Shown here piece by piece: positions 24,501 through 35,597 of a stretch of 64,000 nt of DNA. Below the pieces are notes generated by a model. It worked only from the letters and a program-made list of their open reading frames with translations. It made no database searches and was not told the DNA's origin. The stretch spans positions 882,283,199 through 882,347,198 of the forward strand of contig CM060912.1 in the NCBI GenBank assembly GCA_030737875.1. Direction: 5' to 3'. Position numbers and translations under genes: made by a program. Each line of letters opens with the position of its first letter. Positions within the stretch are counted from its first letter, which is position 1. The DNA comes from Allium sativum (lineage: Eukaryota > Streptophyta > Magnoliopsida > Asparagales > Amaryllidaceae).

Positions 24501-25397
24501 TTAGGTACGGCCGCAAATGTTGGGAATTCCACACTCTGGGATCTCCCTTCCATCTACGGTTGCTAGCTTGAAGGTTCCATTATCAAGCTTGCACAGAATG
24601 GAGTATGGTCCTTCCCACTTCGCACCCATATGAGTTGGGGCTGGAAAGACACGCTTCAGAACCAAGTCTCCGGGTTCCAAGGTTCGGGCTCGAACCTTTT
24701 TATTGTAGTATCGGGCGACCTGTTGTTTGCATCTCAAGGCACGCAGGTCTGCTTCGTCCCTCTTTTCTTCGATCATATCCAGGGATTTAAGGAGCAATTC
24801 GTTATTAGTCATCGGATCGTAATAAGTCACTCGGTGAGAAGGTACTTTTATCTCAACTGGGATGACTGCTTCTGCTCCAAAAGCAAGGGAGAAGGGGGTA
24901 TGTCCTGTTGCCGATTTATACGTTGTCCTGTAGGCCCATAGTGCCAAGGGTAATTCATCAGCCCACATGGCTCTGGCCCGCTTCAGTTTTCTTTTCAGAA
25001 TGGACTTAATCACTTTATTCGCCGCTTCGACTTGTCCGTTCGATTGTGGGTGCGCCACAGAGGTGTACCGTTTCTCAATGTGGTATTTCTGGCAGAAGAT
25101 TCTGAATTCAGTGCTATCGAACTGAGTTCCGTTATCAGTTATCACAATCTTTGGAATCCCAAATCGACAGATGATGTTTCTAACGACAAAATTGATCACT
25201 CGTTTGGTTGTGATTGTAGTCAGTGGTTCAGCCTCGACCCACTTAGTGAAATAATCTACGGCTACAATAACGAACTTCGCACCGCCCCTAGCTATGGGGA
25301 GACTTCCGATGATATCAATTCCCCACATAGCGAAAGGCCATGGGCTCATCATTGTTTTTAACTGATTAGGAGGTGCTCTAGGTATCTTGGAAAATCT
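24501..25397 (-). pseudogene. Tat integrase core domain
   Basis: Continues the pol frame after the TAG at 25398-25400. The catalytic triad is visible: D in WGIDIIG, D in ITDNGTQF and E in GQVEAANK. The usual HPQSNGQVE and LWAYRTT..ATGHTPFSL.FG.EAV.P.E blocks and a C-terminal GDLVLKRVF...GAKWEGPY...L..VDG region follow. It would insert the cDNA into the genome. The C-terminus ends at CGRT with a TAA just inside the 3' UTR. The domain itself carries no stop or frameshift and is blocked only by the upstream nonsense codon. Confidence 0.93.
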
Positions 25398-27830
25398 CTA
25401 GCACGCATCACACCGTCGTGCGTATTTTGCCACATCCTTGTTTATGGTAGGCCAGAAATAACCATGCCGCAACACCTTTTTCGCCAATGTTTGCCCTCCA
25501 GTGTGATCGCCGCATTCACCTTCATGTACCTCCTGCAGCACACGCTTGATGTCGTCATGAGCTATACACCGGAGAAGAGGCATTGAAAATCCCAGTCTGT
25601 AAAGAACTCCGCCTTGTAGAACGTATCGGGCAGCTTTACGAATTACTTTGCGCCTCTCGCTTTTCTTGATCGGAAGCGCTCCATTCATCAAGAAATTCTT
25701 CAGATGGGTCATCCACAACTCCCTTTCTGGTTCCGTCTCTAGTACTGGATCAATTTCCATCTGGTCTATACTAGGAAACCGAAATACTTCAACGGGGGCT
25801 AGCCCGGTCTCTTCAGGATCGTCGGAACTAGCCATCTTTGCCAACTTATCCGCCTGCTGATTCTCTGACCGCGGAATGTGAGATATGCTGTAGTGATCAA
25901 AGCCGTTCAGCAACTCCTTCACTTTCTTCAAGTATAAAATCAATCTTGCACTATTGGCTTGGAATTTTCCAGTAACCTGGTTCACAACTAACTTGGAGTC
26001 ACAAAAGATGTCCAGCTTTGTGACTTCTAACTCCTTTGCGATCCTTAGTCCGGCTATCATGGCTTCATATTCGGAGTCGTTGTTAGTGGCGTGAAACTCC
26101 ATCCGGATAGCATAGGATATCAATCGTTTCTCGGGAGTTTCAAGCACTACTCCAGCACCGGATCTCTTGTCATTCCTAGCGCCATCAGTATACAATCTCC
26201 AGGCACTGGGGTCGAGAAGTAATTTTGAGGGGTCAACTTCTTCATTTGCTATATCCTCCTCTAGGACGGTAAACTCTGCTATGAAGTCGGCTATCACTTG
26301 CCCCCGAATTGACCGTTGGGGCTGAAAGTTCAGATCAAATTGACTTAACTCAATGTCCCATTTGAGTAATCTTCCAAACACCTCTGGTCTCTGTAGAACT
26401 TGCTTGAGTGGATGATCAGTGTATACTGTAATGGGATGCGCCTGAAAATAATGTCGAAGCTTTCTAGAGGCGATCAGCAAAATATACGCCAACTTTTCTA
26501 TCCTTGGATAATTACGCTCTGCTGCCGTCAATTTTTTGCTCACGTAATACACAGGTCTTTGGACCTTATCTTCTTCTCTTACCAACGCTGAGCTGATCAT
26601 GTTGGATGACACTGCCAAGTACACGAATAAGTCCTCGTGATCCATCGGCTTAGATAATATCGGAGGTTTCTCCAGGTGTCTCAGCAAGTTCTGAAACGCT
26701 TCTACGCAGTCGGGCGTCCATTTGAAGTGGCGTTTTCCTCGCTTTATCAATTCGAAAAATGGGATGCATTTGTCCGTAGCCCTGGAGAAAAATCTGCTTA
26801 GTGCGGCTACTTTTCCTATAAGGCTTTGCACATCTTTAATTTGCCTAGGTTCCTGAATGTCTCTGATTGCTGCGATCTGATCTGGATTAATCTCAATCCC
26901 ACGAGAACTGACGATGAATCCCAAGAATTTTCCGGAGGCGACCCCGAATGAACACTTTGTTGGGTTGAGTTTAATCCCATATTTTCGAAGAATGCCGAAC
27001 ATCTCTGCCAAGTCCGTAGTATGATTGGAGGATTGCCTGGACTTAACCAACATGTCGTCGACGTATACTTCAATTTTTTTCCCGATCTGGTTATAGAACA
27101 TTCTGTTCACTAACCGTTGATATGTAGCGCCTGCGTTCTTCAAGCCAAAGGGCATTACTACATAGCAATATAATCCCAGATCTGTAATAAAGCTAGTGTG
27201 TTTTTGATCTGGAACATGCATTGGGATCTGGTTATATCCTGAATAAGCATCCATAAAGGAGAGGAGTTCATGACCCACCGTTGAGTCCACCAACTGATTG
27301 ATCCTGGGTAACGGAAAGCTGTCTTTCGGGCAGGCTTTATTCAAGTCCAAGAAATCTATACACGTTCGCCACTTCGTGTTAGCCTTTTTCACCAGAACTG
27401 GATTTGAAATCCAGTCTGGGTAGATTGAGTCTCTGATAAATCCATTGCTCTTTAGCTTTCCAACTTCTTCTTTCAAGGCAGCGGACCTCTCTAGACCCAG
27501 CATTCGCCTTTTTTGTTTCACCGGAAGATGTTTAGGGTTAATGCTTAATGAATGGCTCATGATTGATGGAGATATCCCGCACATGTCCGCGTGGGTCCAA
27601 GCAAATACATCCAAATTATTTTTTAAGAAGTTCGTCAGTTCTTTAGCTACATTCGGATTTAACTGGGATCCAATCTTAAGGACCTTCTCTGGGTCACTAT
27701 CGTCGATTGGTACATCCACAGTTGTCTCGTTGGTAGTCGCCATTCTGCCCCCAGGTTCTTTGTCCTCTCTGGGATCCATATCCTCGGGCAATTCTCTGGG
27801 CGACTCTCCCACGGTTATCCTCTTTAGTTG
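25398..27830 (-). pseudogene. Tat reverse transcriptase, RNase H, second (archaeal-type) RNase H and integrase zinc finger
   Basis: One long frame between two in-frame TAG codons. Reverse transcriptase: LVKKANTKWRTCIDFLDLNKACPKD, SFMDAYSGYNQI, MPFGLKNAGATYQRLVN and the YVDDMLVKS active site. Ty3-type RNase H: YYVSKKLTAAERNYPRIEK and VYTDHPLKQ. Second RNase H: LYTDGA...GAGVVLETP, NNDSEYEAMIAGL and IFCDSKLVVNQV. The last is the additional domain that defines Tat elements. The end holds the integrase H-x-C-x2-C region (RRCDAC). The frame stays open for about 800 codons, so the loss of function is recent. Together these domains copy the RNA genome into DNA. Confidence 0.94.
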
Positions 27831-29675
27831 CTATAAGGTCTCCTCCCTTGCAGAGGGAGAAGCGCCTTTGGTTTCTATGTCCCCTCCCTTGCGGAGTAGC
27901 TTTAGCTCTGCAACATAACATGCTCGTGCGGCAACCTGATCTCCTCTGACAATACCAACACTAGCTTCCGTAGGAAATTTCAATAATAAGCACCAGGGGG
28001 CTATACAGGCTCTAAACTTTGCGAGGGCCGGTCGGCCCAAGAAGGCATTATAGGGTGATTCAACATCCAAAACCACGAAGGGAAGGATTCTCACTCTCTG
28101 GCGTTCTCCTTCCCCAAGCGTAACTGGTAACTCTACATAACCCATTGGAGCGGTGGATGCTCTGTTAAATCCACGGATCCGTCCCTGACAGGGCTTCAAG
28201 TCTTTTATCTCGAGGTTCATTTGGTCGAATGTCCTTTTGAAAAGAATATTGACGGAACTCCCGTTATCCACCAAAACTTTAGGAACAGTGGCCGGGCCAA
28301 TAGGTAATGTGATTACAAATGGATCTTCAGTCGGAGCATGGACTCCAATGCTTTCTCGTTCGCGGAAAACCACATCGTCGGACATCATCTTTTGTTGCTT
28401 TATCGGGACGTTGACCTCGGGGTTGCTACACTCCCCTACCTCGAGGTGTTGCTTGGCTGCATTGACATACTGATCCAATGCCTTGGAACCGTGTCTGGCG
28501 AGATAAAGCCCTCCGATTACGTTATTGATAACAAGGTCCTTTCCCTTTTGCTGGGCAGTTGGCCTGACAGCAGGTTGATTCTGGTTCTGATTTGGGGCCT
28601 GTACGGCTTGCCCCCTGTCTCTGGGCGTCACTCTGTATTCATCCAATTTTCCTTCTCGGAGAAGCCTCTCGACTACATCTCTTAGGTGACGACATTCATT
28701 TGTTGAATGGCCATGAATCTGATGAAAGGGACAAAACTTCCCCGTTTCACGTTCTTTCTCCGTCGACTCTCTGGGAGGTGGCCTTTTATTTTGGAGGACG
28801 TTGTACGAATCCATGAAGATATTTTCCAAAGTATCGTTTATTGGTGTATAACTCTCAAAAGACCTGGTACGAGTCCTTCTCTGGGGGTCGTTCCCTCGAT
28901 TCCTCTTCCGGTTGTTGCCATTAATGTTATTATCATTGTTTCCTGACTGACGACCACCCTGATTTCGATTTTCGACATTAACTTCGACCTTCCCCGAGCT
29001 GTCTCCTGTCTGCTTAATGGCGACATTGCTCTGGATTTCCTCTTTATCGGCCGTTTTTGCCTTTCGGTTAGCATATACTTCCTCCCAGCGTAAGTGTACA
29101 TTAGCTTTTTCGTAGAATAACTCTCTAGTATGGGGTGGCTTGCCGGCCAGTTATCTCCCAAATTCAGTGTCTTTATCTACTCCATCAATCAGGGCTGCCA
29201 CAACGGTTGGCTCATGAGGATCTTTAACTTCAGTAGTGACCAGGTTGAAACGGTCTAGGTACACCCTCAAACTATCGCCTGGTCGTTGCTTGACAAGGAA
29301 CAAGTCAATCACACTCTTTGTCTTTTGTGCATAGATGCGGAACTGTTGCACGAGCCTTTCACTCAACTCCCTGAAGCTGGAAATTGATCTTGCTGGTAAG
29401 AGAGTAAACCATAATAATGCTACATCCTCCAAGAATATGGGAAATTCTTTGCACTTGACAGCGTCAGAAGCTGTGGCAGTGGTCATTGACCAAGAATATC
29501 TCATCAGATGCTGGACGGGATCAGATCTACCCGCGTAACGGTTCATCTGCGGCATGTTGAAACGCCTCGGGAAAGTCGCATCTAAAATATCATCAGTGAA
29601 AGGAGTATGACTGCGGTCAATTCCCCAATCTTCACTCCGTTGTCCACGGCTATCTGCCAGAATTTGATGGATCAT
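27831..29675 (-). pseudogene. gag: Tat Gag core, zinc knuckle and protease
   Basis: The frame carries the retrotransposon Gag domain near its start (PFTDDILDA, FPRRFNMPQMNRY, DPVQHLMRY, FPIFLEDVALLWFTLLP, SFRELSERLVQQF). It continues through an in-frame TAA at 29151-29153 into KPPHTRELFYEKANVHLRWEE, an Asn/Arg-rich basic linker and a variant zinc knuckle (CPFHQIHGHSTNECRHL). The aspartic protease active site LVDNGSSVNILF follows, then LGRPALAKFRA. The frame ends at an in-frame TAG at 27831-27833, exactly between protease and reverse transcriptase. Gag packages the RNA, and the protease matures the polyprotein. Confidence 0.92.
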
Positions 29676-29689
29676 AGCTGCAACATTTG

Positions 29690-30651
29690 CGCTGGTCAGC
29701 GGAGGTTCGGGGTCAGCGCTTCTTGCTCGATGGGGGTTCTCTAATCTCTCTTCCGGAAGCAGTCACGAAATCCGGGGCTCGGATTGGGCTTCGTTGCCCC
29801 CTGTTACCATGAGCATTTGCACGGCGACGGGGCTGAGGTAGTTTGTTCTGTACAGGGTTGTCCACACCTCGAGCTCTGGGAGTTGCGGCGTGATCGTTCA
29901 CATTATGATTTGAGGGCCCTGCACCCAGTGCCTTTTCTTCCCATGACGGCAGGGTTCCAAATCGAAGTTGCTCTATGTTTTCGGGTCTCTCATATGGTCG
30001 CCGCGGAGGTCTCGGCGATTCCTCTGACGAAGAAGAGTATTCCGGGGTGAGCGGACGAACTGGTGGCGTCCTTTGCCTTGCGAGATCATTAAGCCTTCTA
30101 TCCATAGCGGTCAAATTTTGTCACAGAATGGAGCTTTCCTGCCTTTGAGTAGCCAATTCATCAAACAGTCTCTCCCACGTTTCGGAAAAGTGAGAGAGAT
30201 CCCCTTCAGTAACGGGAGCAGAAGGGTCATATTGATCATCATCACTTTCTCTTATGCGCAAAGAGCTTGAGCCAGGTCGAGCAGAGGGGCCAGGACAGTA
30301 GGAGCGAGCCATAGGCTCCTTTCGAGGTTGAGTTGTAGTCCGATCATCAATTAGGATCGCTGTGGATCGAGGATGGTGGTTCGCAGCGCCTGCCTGGGAT
30401 CGGTTCGTGGTCACGATACGCGGAGGATTCGAGGCGTTATCACGGGATCGAGTAACAACCCCTTCAGCAGTCCGGATCGCCTCGTCCTTGTCGACTCGGA
30501 GCGTGGCACCTTCATCGGATCGGTTCGCCCCTGGCGCTCCGCGATCCAGAGATCCATCATTGCCCAGCTCGTGCGCACTTTCTTCAACCGCTTCATTTGC
30601 GATTTCATTTGTTCGCGAAGCGCGTACTTCCTTAGACCTCTTTCCAGCCAT
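29690..30651 (-). pseudogene. gag: Tat Gag N-terminal region
   Basis: The likely start is MAGKRSKEVR at 30651, about 60 bases after the primer site. The sequence is low-complexity and Arg/Asp/Ser/Pro-rich, as Tat gag N-termini are. A TGA at 30121-30123 lies in frame with the next block (MDRRLNDLARQ...PEYSSSSEESPRPPRRPYE). A frameshift between about 29690 and 29770 then separates it from the Gag core. I see no conserved domain, and assignment rests on position and frame. Confidence 0.75.
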
Positions 30652-30710
30652 GATATCAAATGTCGCTGTAATTTTCATAAAACTGAATAGTGATGTTTTG
30701 GGACTGTTTT

Positions 30711-30726
30711 CTCAGTGAAAGCACCA
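30711..30726 (-). promoter_or_regulatory. Tat primer-binding site
   Basis: The minus strand reads TGGTGCTTTCACTGAG three bases inside the 5' LTR boundary at 30730. The TGG start and the position fit a tRNA primer site. I do not assign the tRNA. Confidence 0.7.
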
Positions 30727-30729
30727 AAA

Positions 30730-31552
30730 TGTTGGATCAAAATTTGGACCTAACACCCAAATCGTTCTGATTCTTAAAGAATTTTAACTGGAGAATGAAG
30801 AAAAAGAAGAAAACACACATAATTTATAGTGGTTCGGCGTTAACGAGCCTACGTCCACTTTATATGTTATCGATTATACTTTGAATGCTAATACAATCAG
30901 TGATTTCTCTCTAGCTCCCTTTTACAATTGTGATTTCTCTCAGTAATCTAGTAATAAAACTGATAAGAAACGGTGGTATGACAATAATGGCGGAATCAGT
31001 ACTCAATATTGCCAAAAGATCCTGAAAAATGCCAAGCTCTGGGCTATTTATAGCTGATTTTGTCAGGCGGATCGCGGTCACACGTGGCACAAATCCCGAG
31101 AATATCGGATCGTATCGTAGCCTGATGAAAAATTAGTCAAATTAGCCGTTGTGGACAGGTGTCGCGATTCCTTGAATATCGGATCGAGCAAAGGGGGAGA
31201 ATCAGTCAAAGTAACAGTTGGGGACACGTGTCGCTGGATCCGTGCATCTCGGATCGCCGAAGACTAGCTCGTGCTTGAACGGGTCAGAGGCTTCGCCGTG
31301 CATCAGGGGATCGGATCGTTCTGTGCTGGGTAGTAGTGTATGTACGGATCGAGCCGCGTAGAAGTGGTCGTATCGCTGATGCAATGAGGGCGATTCTTTG
31401 TTGCGATCCGATGAGGGGCGATTCTCCGGGGGGCGATCCGACGAGGGGCGATCCTCTGGTGCGATCCGTTCCTTCATGTACTTAAGGAACGTAGTTTCAT
31501 ACTTTCTTCTTGTGAGTGAACCTGGGTGGCTTGGTCAAAAAGCTAGCCAACA
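30730..31552 (-). repeat. 5' LTR of the Tat element
   Basis: Starts TGTTGGATC and ends AGCCAACA on plus, followed by the TCTTC duplication. It pairs with 6489-7327. A 15-base GGGGCGATCCG unit is present one time fewer. The minus-strand TATAAATA is at 31045-31052. Confidence 0.95.
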
Positions 31553-32700
31553 TCTTCCATGAATAATTTTCCTTTACCATTTGCTTCTTATATTATTCTT
31601 AAAAATAACAGTCCTGAATTATGGCATTGTCGACTTGGTCATGTACGTTTTGATAAACTCAAACATATTAATGTTCTGAACTCTCCTATAAAACCCACTC
31701 ATTTGTGTAAAATTTGTCCATAAGCCAAACAACATAGAAATTCCTTTCCAACTTCTATTTCAAAAGATGCAAAACCTTTTGATCTCATACACATTGATAC
31801 ATGGGCCCCCTACAAACATGCTACTCACAATGGTTTCAGATATTTCCTAACCATTGTGGACGATAACACTAGATGTACATGGACATTTCTCATATCTTGT
31901 TAAGGTGATTCACTGTCTATTCTTCAAAATTTTCATTCCCTCATTCTTACACAATTTCAATCCAAAACTGAAATCATTAGATCAAATGCAGTTGAATTTT
32001 GTGGATCTGATGCTTTAAAATTTTATTTTACAAATGACATAATTCATCAAACTTCATGTGCTACACTCCTAAAAAAAATGGAATAGTAGAGAGAAAACAC
32101 AAACATCTACTTGAAGTTGCTAGATCCTTATTATTTCAGTCCAACTTACCCATATAATTTTAGGGAGAATGCATTTTAACTGCCACTTATCTAATAAACC
32201 GCACTCCATTGCCATCACTTCAATTTAATTCTCCTTATTTTCAATTTTTTCAATAAAACACCATATTATTCTTTCTTAAGAACATTTGGTTGCCTTTGTT
32301 TTATCTCTACTACATCTCAGGGAAGAGATAAATTCCAAACTCGTGAAAAGCCATGTGTGTTCATTGGCTATTCTTTTGGTAAGAAAAGTTACAAGGCACT
32401 AGATCTTGCCACGCATAAAATTTTCGAATCAAGAGATATTATTTTTCATGAACACAATTTTCCTTTTCATATTAAACCATATTCTCCTCCTATCACTTTA
32501 CCTATAGTCCATAATGATTATTCAAACTTTATCTTTACACCAATTCAAACCAATGATTCACATGACATTTCGTTTGCTAATCAAAATGATGTGTATCATG
32601 ATACATCACCCTCTAACAATTTAAGTCCAGTCACTACTGATGCTAATCAAATTTCACCTATTGTCTTCATGGAACCAATTTAACGAAAGTCTTCTAGAGA
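31553..32700 (+). pseudogene. copia GAG-pre-integrase and integrase remnant
   Basis: LWHCRLGHVRFDKL near 31620 is the conserved histidine region of the copia pre-integrase zinc finger. It is followed by HTWAPYKHATHNGFRYFLTIVDD near 31790 (first catalytic Asp). A degraded second block (RSNAVEFCGSDALKF) and [15 protein letters not shown] carrying the glutamate come next. The NRTPLPSL block and GYSFGKKSYKALDL (about 32360) mark the C-terminus. Several stops and at least two frameshifts lie within it. Confidence 0.88.
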
Positions 32701-32770
32701 ACACAGAAAACCAAATTATCTCCAAGACTACATCTGTAATAATTGTTTTGTTGAACAAACACATGCCCCA

Positions 32771-33640
32771 TTGATTTGTTCCTTTTCTTTACCTTCGTCT
32801 CACTTTGATTTTTTATCAACTATTGCCTTTTATCATGAACCTTCTTTATATCTTGATGCTTCCAATGATCCAAATTGGGTTTTAGCTATGAAAAATGAAG
32901 TAGATACTCTCCAGGCAAATGGCACATGGGATTTGGTTAGTCTCCCTACAGGAAAATCACCAATTGGTTGCAAATGGGTTTTTAAAGTCAATCTTAAAGT
33001 TGATGGTTCTTTAGAGAGATACAAAGCTAGATTAGTAGCTAAGGGTTTCACACAAAAAGAGGGGGTTGATTATCATGAAACATTTTCTCCGGTTGTCAAA
33101 ATGACAACTGTTAGAACTGTCCTAACAATTACAGCTTCAAAGAAATGGCATATTCATCAACTTGATGTCAACGACGCTTTTCTTCATGGGGATTTATATG
33201 AAGAAGTTTATATGTTAATGCCTGAAGGAATTCCAAATCCGAATCATCTTGTTTGCAGACTAAGAAATCCATTTATGGTTTGAAATAGGAATCATGACAA
33301 TGGTCCCACAAGCTTACTTCAGCTTTATATTCTCGTGGATATTCTCAATCTAGAAACGATTATTCTCACTTTACAAAGAAGAAATCTGGATTGATAACCA
33401 TACTGTCAGTCTACGTAGATGATCTTCTTTTAACAGGTTCTGATTCTACAGAAATTAACAACCTGAAGACATTTTTACGTACTACATTTAGCATCAAAGA
33501 TCTGGGTTCACTTCATTATTTTCTAGGTTTGGAAATCAATATACCAATTCAAGAAACACAACATAAATTCACCATGAATTACTACATGATTCATCCATTG
33601 AATTATCTAAATGCTCTTTGACACCTTTACCTCTTCATTT
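32771..33640 (+). pseudogene. copia reverse transcriptase remnant
   Basis: The frame from 32771 reads AMKNEVDTLQANGTWDLV, CKWVFKVNLKVDGSLERYKARLVAKGF, VDYHETFSPVVKM and QLDVNDAFLHGDLYEEVYM, the classic copia RT order. It stops at 33283. After a lesion the active site YVDDLLLTGSD appears at about 33412-33440, then LGSLHYFLGLEI. A frameshift follows near 33590. Confidence 0.93.
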
Positions 33641-34351
33641 AAAGTTAAATGCAATAGATGGTGCTCTATTGCATGATCCCACTCAATATAGAATTCCTAT
33701 TGGTAAACTGAATTATCTAACACATACTAGACCAGATTTAAGCTTTGCAGTTCAAACATTGAGCCAGTTCATGCAATAGCCAGAATTTCTCATCTTGATG
33801 CTCTAAAGAACACACTTTCTTATATCAAAGGAACAACAGGCAATGAAATTCTTCTTACCGGCTGTGATCAACCAGTGTTACAAGCTTTCTCTGATTCAGA
33901 TTGGGCAGCATATCTAATGTCCATAAGATCGGTTACTGGATATGTCATTCTTCTTGTTTCTTCCCTTATTTCTTGGAAATCCAAGAAACAAGCAGTAGTG
34001 TCTCGAAGCTCCTCTGAAGCAGAATATAGGGCCATGGCACAAGCTGCGACTGAAGTGACATGGCTAGTAAGAATATTACAAGAATTAGAAGTTGATCCAA
34101 TTAAACCAGTTACCCTGTTTTGTGACAACAATTCTGCCATGAATATCGGTAAGAACCTAGTCTTTCATGAGCTGACTAAGAACATACAAGTAGACTGTCA
34201 TTTCACTAGAGACAAGATTATGGAAGGATTATTAAAACTTGCTTATGTTCCTTCGTCAGAGCAATTAGCTGACATGCTCACTAAGATTCTGCCATCTCAT
34301 CAACAGAACTACATTCTGTCCAAGTTGGGTTTGTACCAACCACCATCTTGA
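33641..34351 (+). pseudogene. copia RNase H remnant
   Basis: [16 protein letters not shown] appears near 33730. From 33875 an uninterrupted frame reads AFSDSDWA, SRSVTGYV-like SIRSVTGYVIL, SWKSKKQAVVSRSSSEAEYRAMA, LFCDNNSAM and LADMLTKILP, the full C-terminal half of copia RNase H including its Asp and Glu residues. It ends in TGA at 34349-34351, directly before the polypurine tract. Confidence 0.93.
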
Positions 34352-34362
34352 GGGGAGGGGGG

Positions 34363-34527
34363 TGTTGAATGTTATTAGTGTTATTAGCGTTGCTTTTGTT
34401 GATGTGTGAGCAGTATATAAACGTGCATTTTGCGTCTTGGTTTGTAAGATGATCATTCTTTATTAATAAAGTGAATGCTTTTTCTTTCCTAATTTTTTCT
34501 AATGGTAGAAACCTAAAATTAACAACA
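34363..34527 (+). repeat. Short 3' LTR of the copia element
   Basis: Follows the purine tract GAGGGGAGGGGGG. It begins TGTTGAATG and ends TTAACAACA, giving a TGTTG/CAACA terminal repeat of about 165 bp. Inside are TATATAAA (34411) and AATAAA (34466). The 5' partner is lost, so the right boundary is inferred from the inverted ends only. Confidence 0.7.
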
Positions 34528-34672
34528 ATTTCATTTTCTAACTTTATAACATGTGATCTTCCCCCAAACAATTATTATACCATACACACGCACTAACTAC
34601 ACAGTATAAGAAACACTCACTTCAACATGAGCAAAATCCGGAATATTAATCAAAGTAGAAGGCACCCCACAG

Positions 34673-35589
34673 TAGGAATGTGCATGGTGCGGTTTGGTGC
34701 GGTTTTGACTTAAAACCGCACCCGAAACCGCTAGCATGCGGTTTTCAAAAGTAGGAACCGGACCAAAAACCATTGGTGCGGTTCGGTTTTAAAAGTGCGG
34801 TTTCGGTTTTTAAAAGTGCGGTTTCAGTTTCAAATCCAATTAACAAAAAAAACATCGTTCCCTTAGATGGCGATGCACACGAAATGTTTAAAGCTGAGGC
34901 AGAGGCTTTTTTATTTGTCCAGTGTGTGATATTGATCTTCACATGCAAATGAAAACTCTTTTACTGTAATGACCAGTCGGTCCAATCCTAATACCATCTT
35001 ACTATAAATGACATCAAGGCAAAGGATGTAATCCAAATCATAATTCTGATGGACCAAAAGCAGTATGTAGAACTTGTTCTAGATACTTCTCAGTAGTCGC
35101 ATACCGCCTCTTTTTAACCTCTATAGCTAATACAGTAAGTGCTTTGTCTGGTGGCAGGTCTTGATAGCTTCTCAAGGTGTTCAATACTAGTTTTGTTTTC
35201 TTTTGTAGATCCTTTCTATGATAAGACATTTCCATCAACACGTCAAGATTAATCTTGGCAACTTGAGTCAATATGGCCGTGCAATTAGAGTGTTGCAGCA
35301 TGTATTCCTACTCTTTTGCTTCCATGATTGCCAAGTAGTGAACTTACAAATTTGCCTGAAGCTAAATTTGAGATGTTAGCGTCAAAATTTACGTATAAGT
35401 AACATTCGGTGCGGTTTCGGTTTTGCGGTTTGAAAAAGAATGAAAACCGAACCCGGACCATACTAATGGTGCGGTTTCATCGGTTTTGCGATTTTACTTC
35501 GGTGCTGTTTTTTAAGATTTGGTTTTTATCGGTTTTATGCAGTTTTGGTTCGGTTTCGGTTCGTAATCGGTTTTCCTGCTCATCCCTAC
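34673..35589. mobile_element. Non-autonomous hAT-type transposon carrying a host exon
   Basis: An 8-bp direct repeat CCCCACAG flanks the element (34665-34672 and 35590-35597). The ends read TAGGAATGTGCA and, reversed, GTAGGGATGAGCA. Subterminal regions are dense in GCGGTTTCGGTTTT, on both strands at the left and in the same sense at the right, as in hAT elements. There is no transposase. The middle is unrelated, of normal composition, and contains a fragment of AUG1 on the minus strand. Confidence 0.85.
35038..35301 (-). pseudogene. AUG1: Captured C-terminal exon of HAUS augmin subunit 1 (AUG1)
   Basis: The 87-residue frame contains TLRSYQDLPPDKAL, then IEVKKRRYATTEKYLEQVL and a stop. This closely follows the C-terminus I know for plant AUG1/HAUS1, a subunit of the augmin complex that recruits gamma-tubulin to microtubules. 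Only the last part of the protein is present. Upstream sequence to about 35345 may belong to the same exon, and about 90 bases after the stop look like its 3' UTR. Substitutions such as RRYATTEK for the usual KRQYAAAEK suggest drift after capture. Recognition is from memory and needs a search. Confidence 0.68.
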
Positions 35590-35597
35590 CCCCACAG

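Larger units (their letters stand above)
6489..31552 (-). mobile_element. Tat-lineage Ty3/gypsy retrotransposon with antisense extra gene, interrupted by a LARD
   Basis: Complete element bounded by LTRs of 839 bp (6489-7327) and 823 bp (30730-31552), both TG...CA. The duplication TCTTC lies on each side. Coding runs on the minus strand, so the 5' LTR is on the right. Order in sense: LTR, primer site, gag, protease, RT, RNase H, second RNase H, integrase, tandem repeats, an antisense extra gene, polypurine tract, LTR. The second RNase H and the antisense gene are hallmarks of the Tat group (Ogre, Retand, Grande). Without the 10.8-kb LARD insertion it would be about 14.2 kb. LTR divergence is small, so it is fairly young. 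Confidence 0.93.
31553..34362 (+). mobile_element. Ty1/copia retrotransposon, 3' fragment (integrase, RT, RNase H)
   Basis: Resumes the copia element right after the second TCTTC. Order: pre-integrase domain, integrase, reverse transcriptase, RNase H, polypurine tract (34351-34362), then the 3' LTR at 34363. It is heavily mutated in the integrase and better preserved in the last third. Confidence 0.93.
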
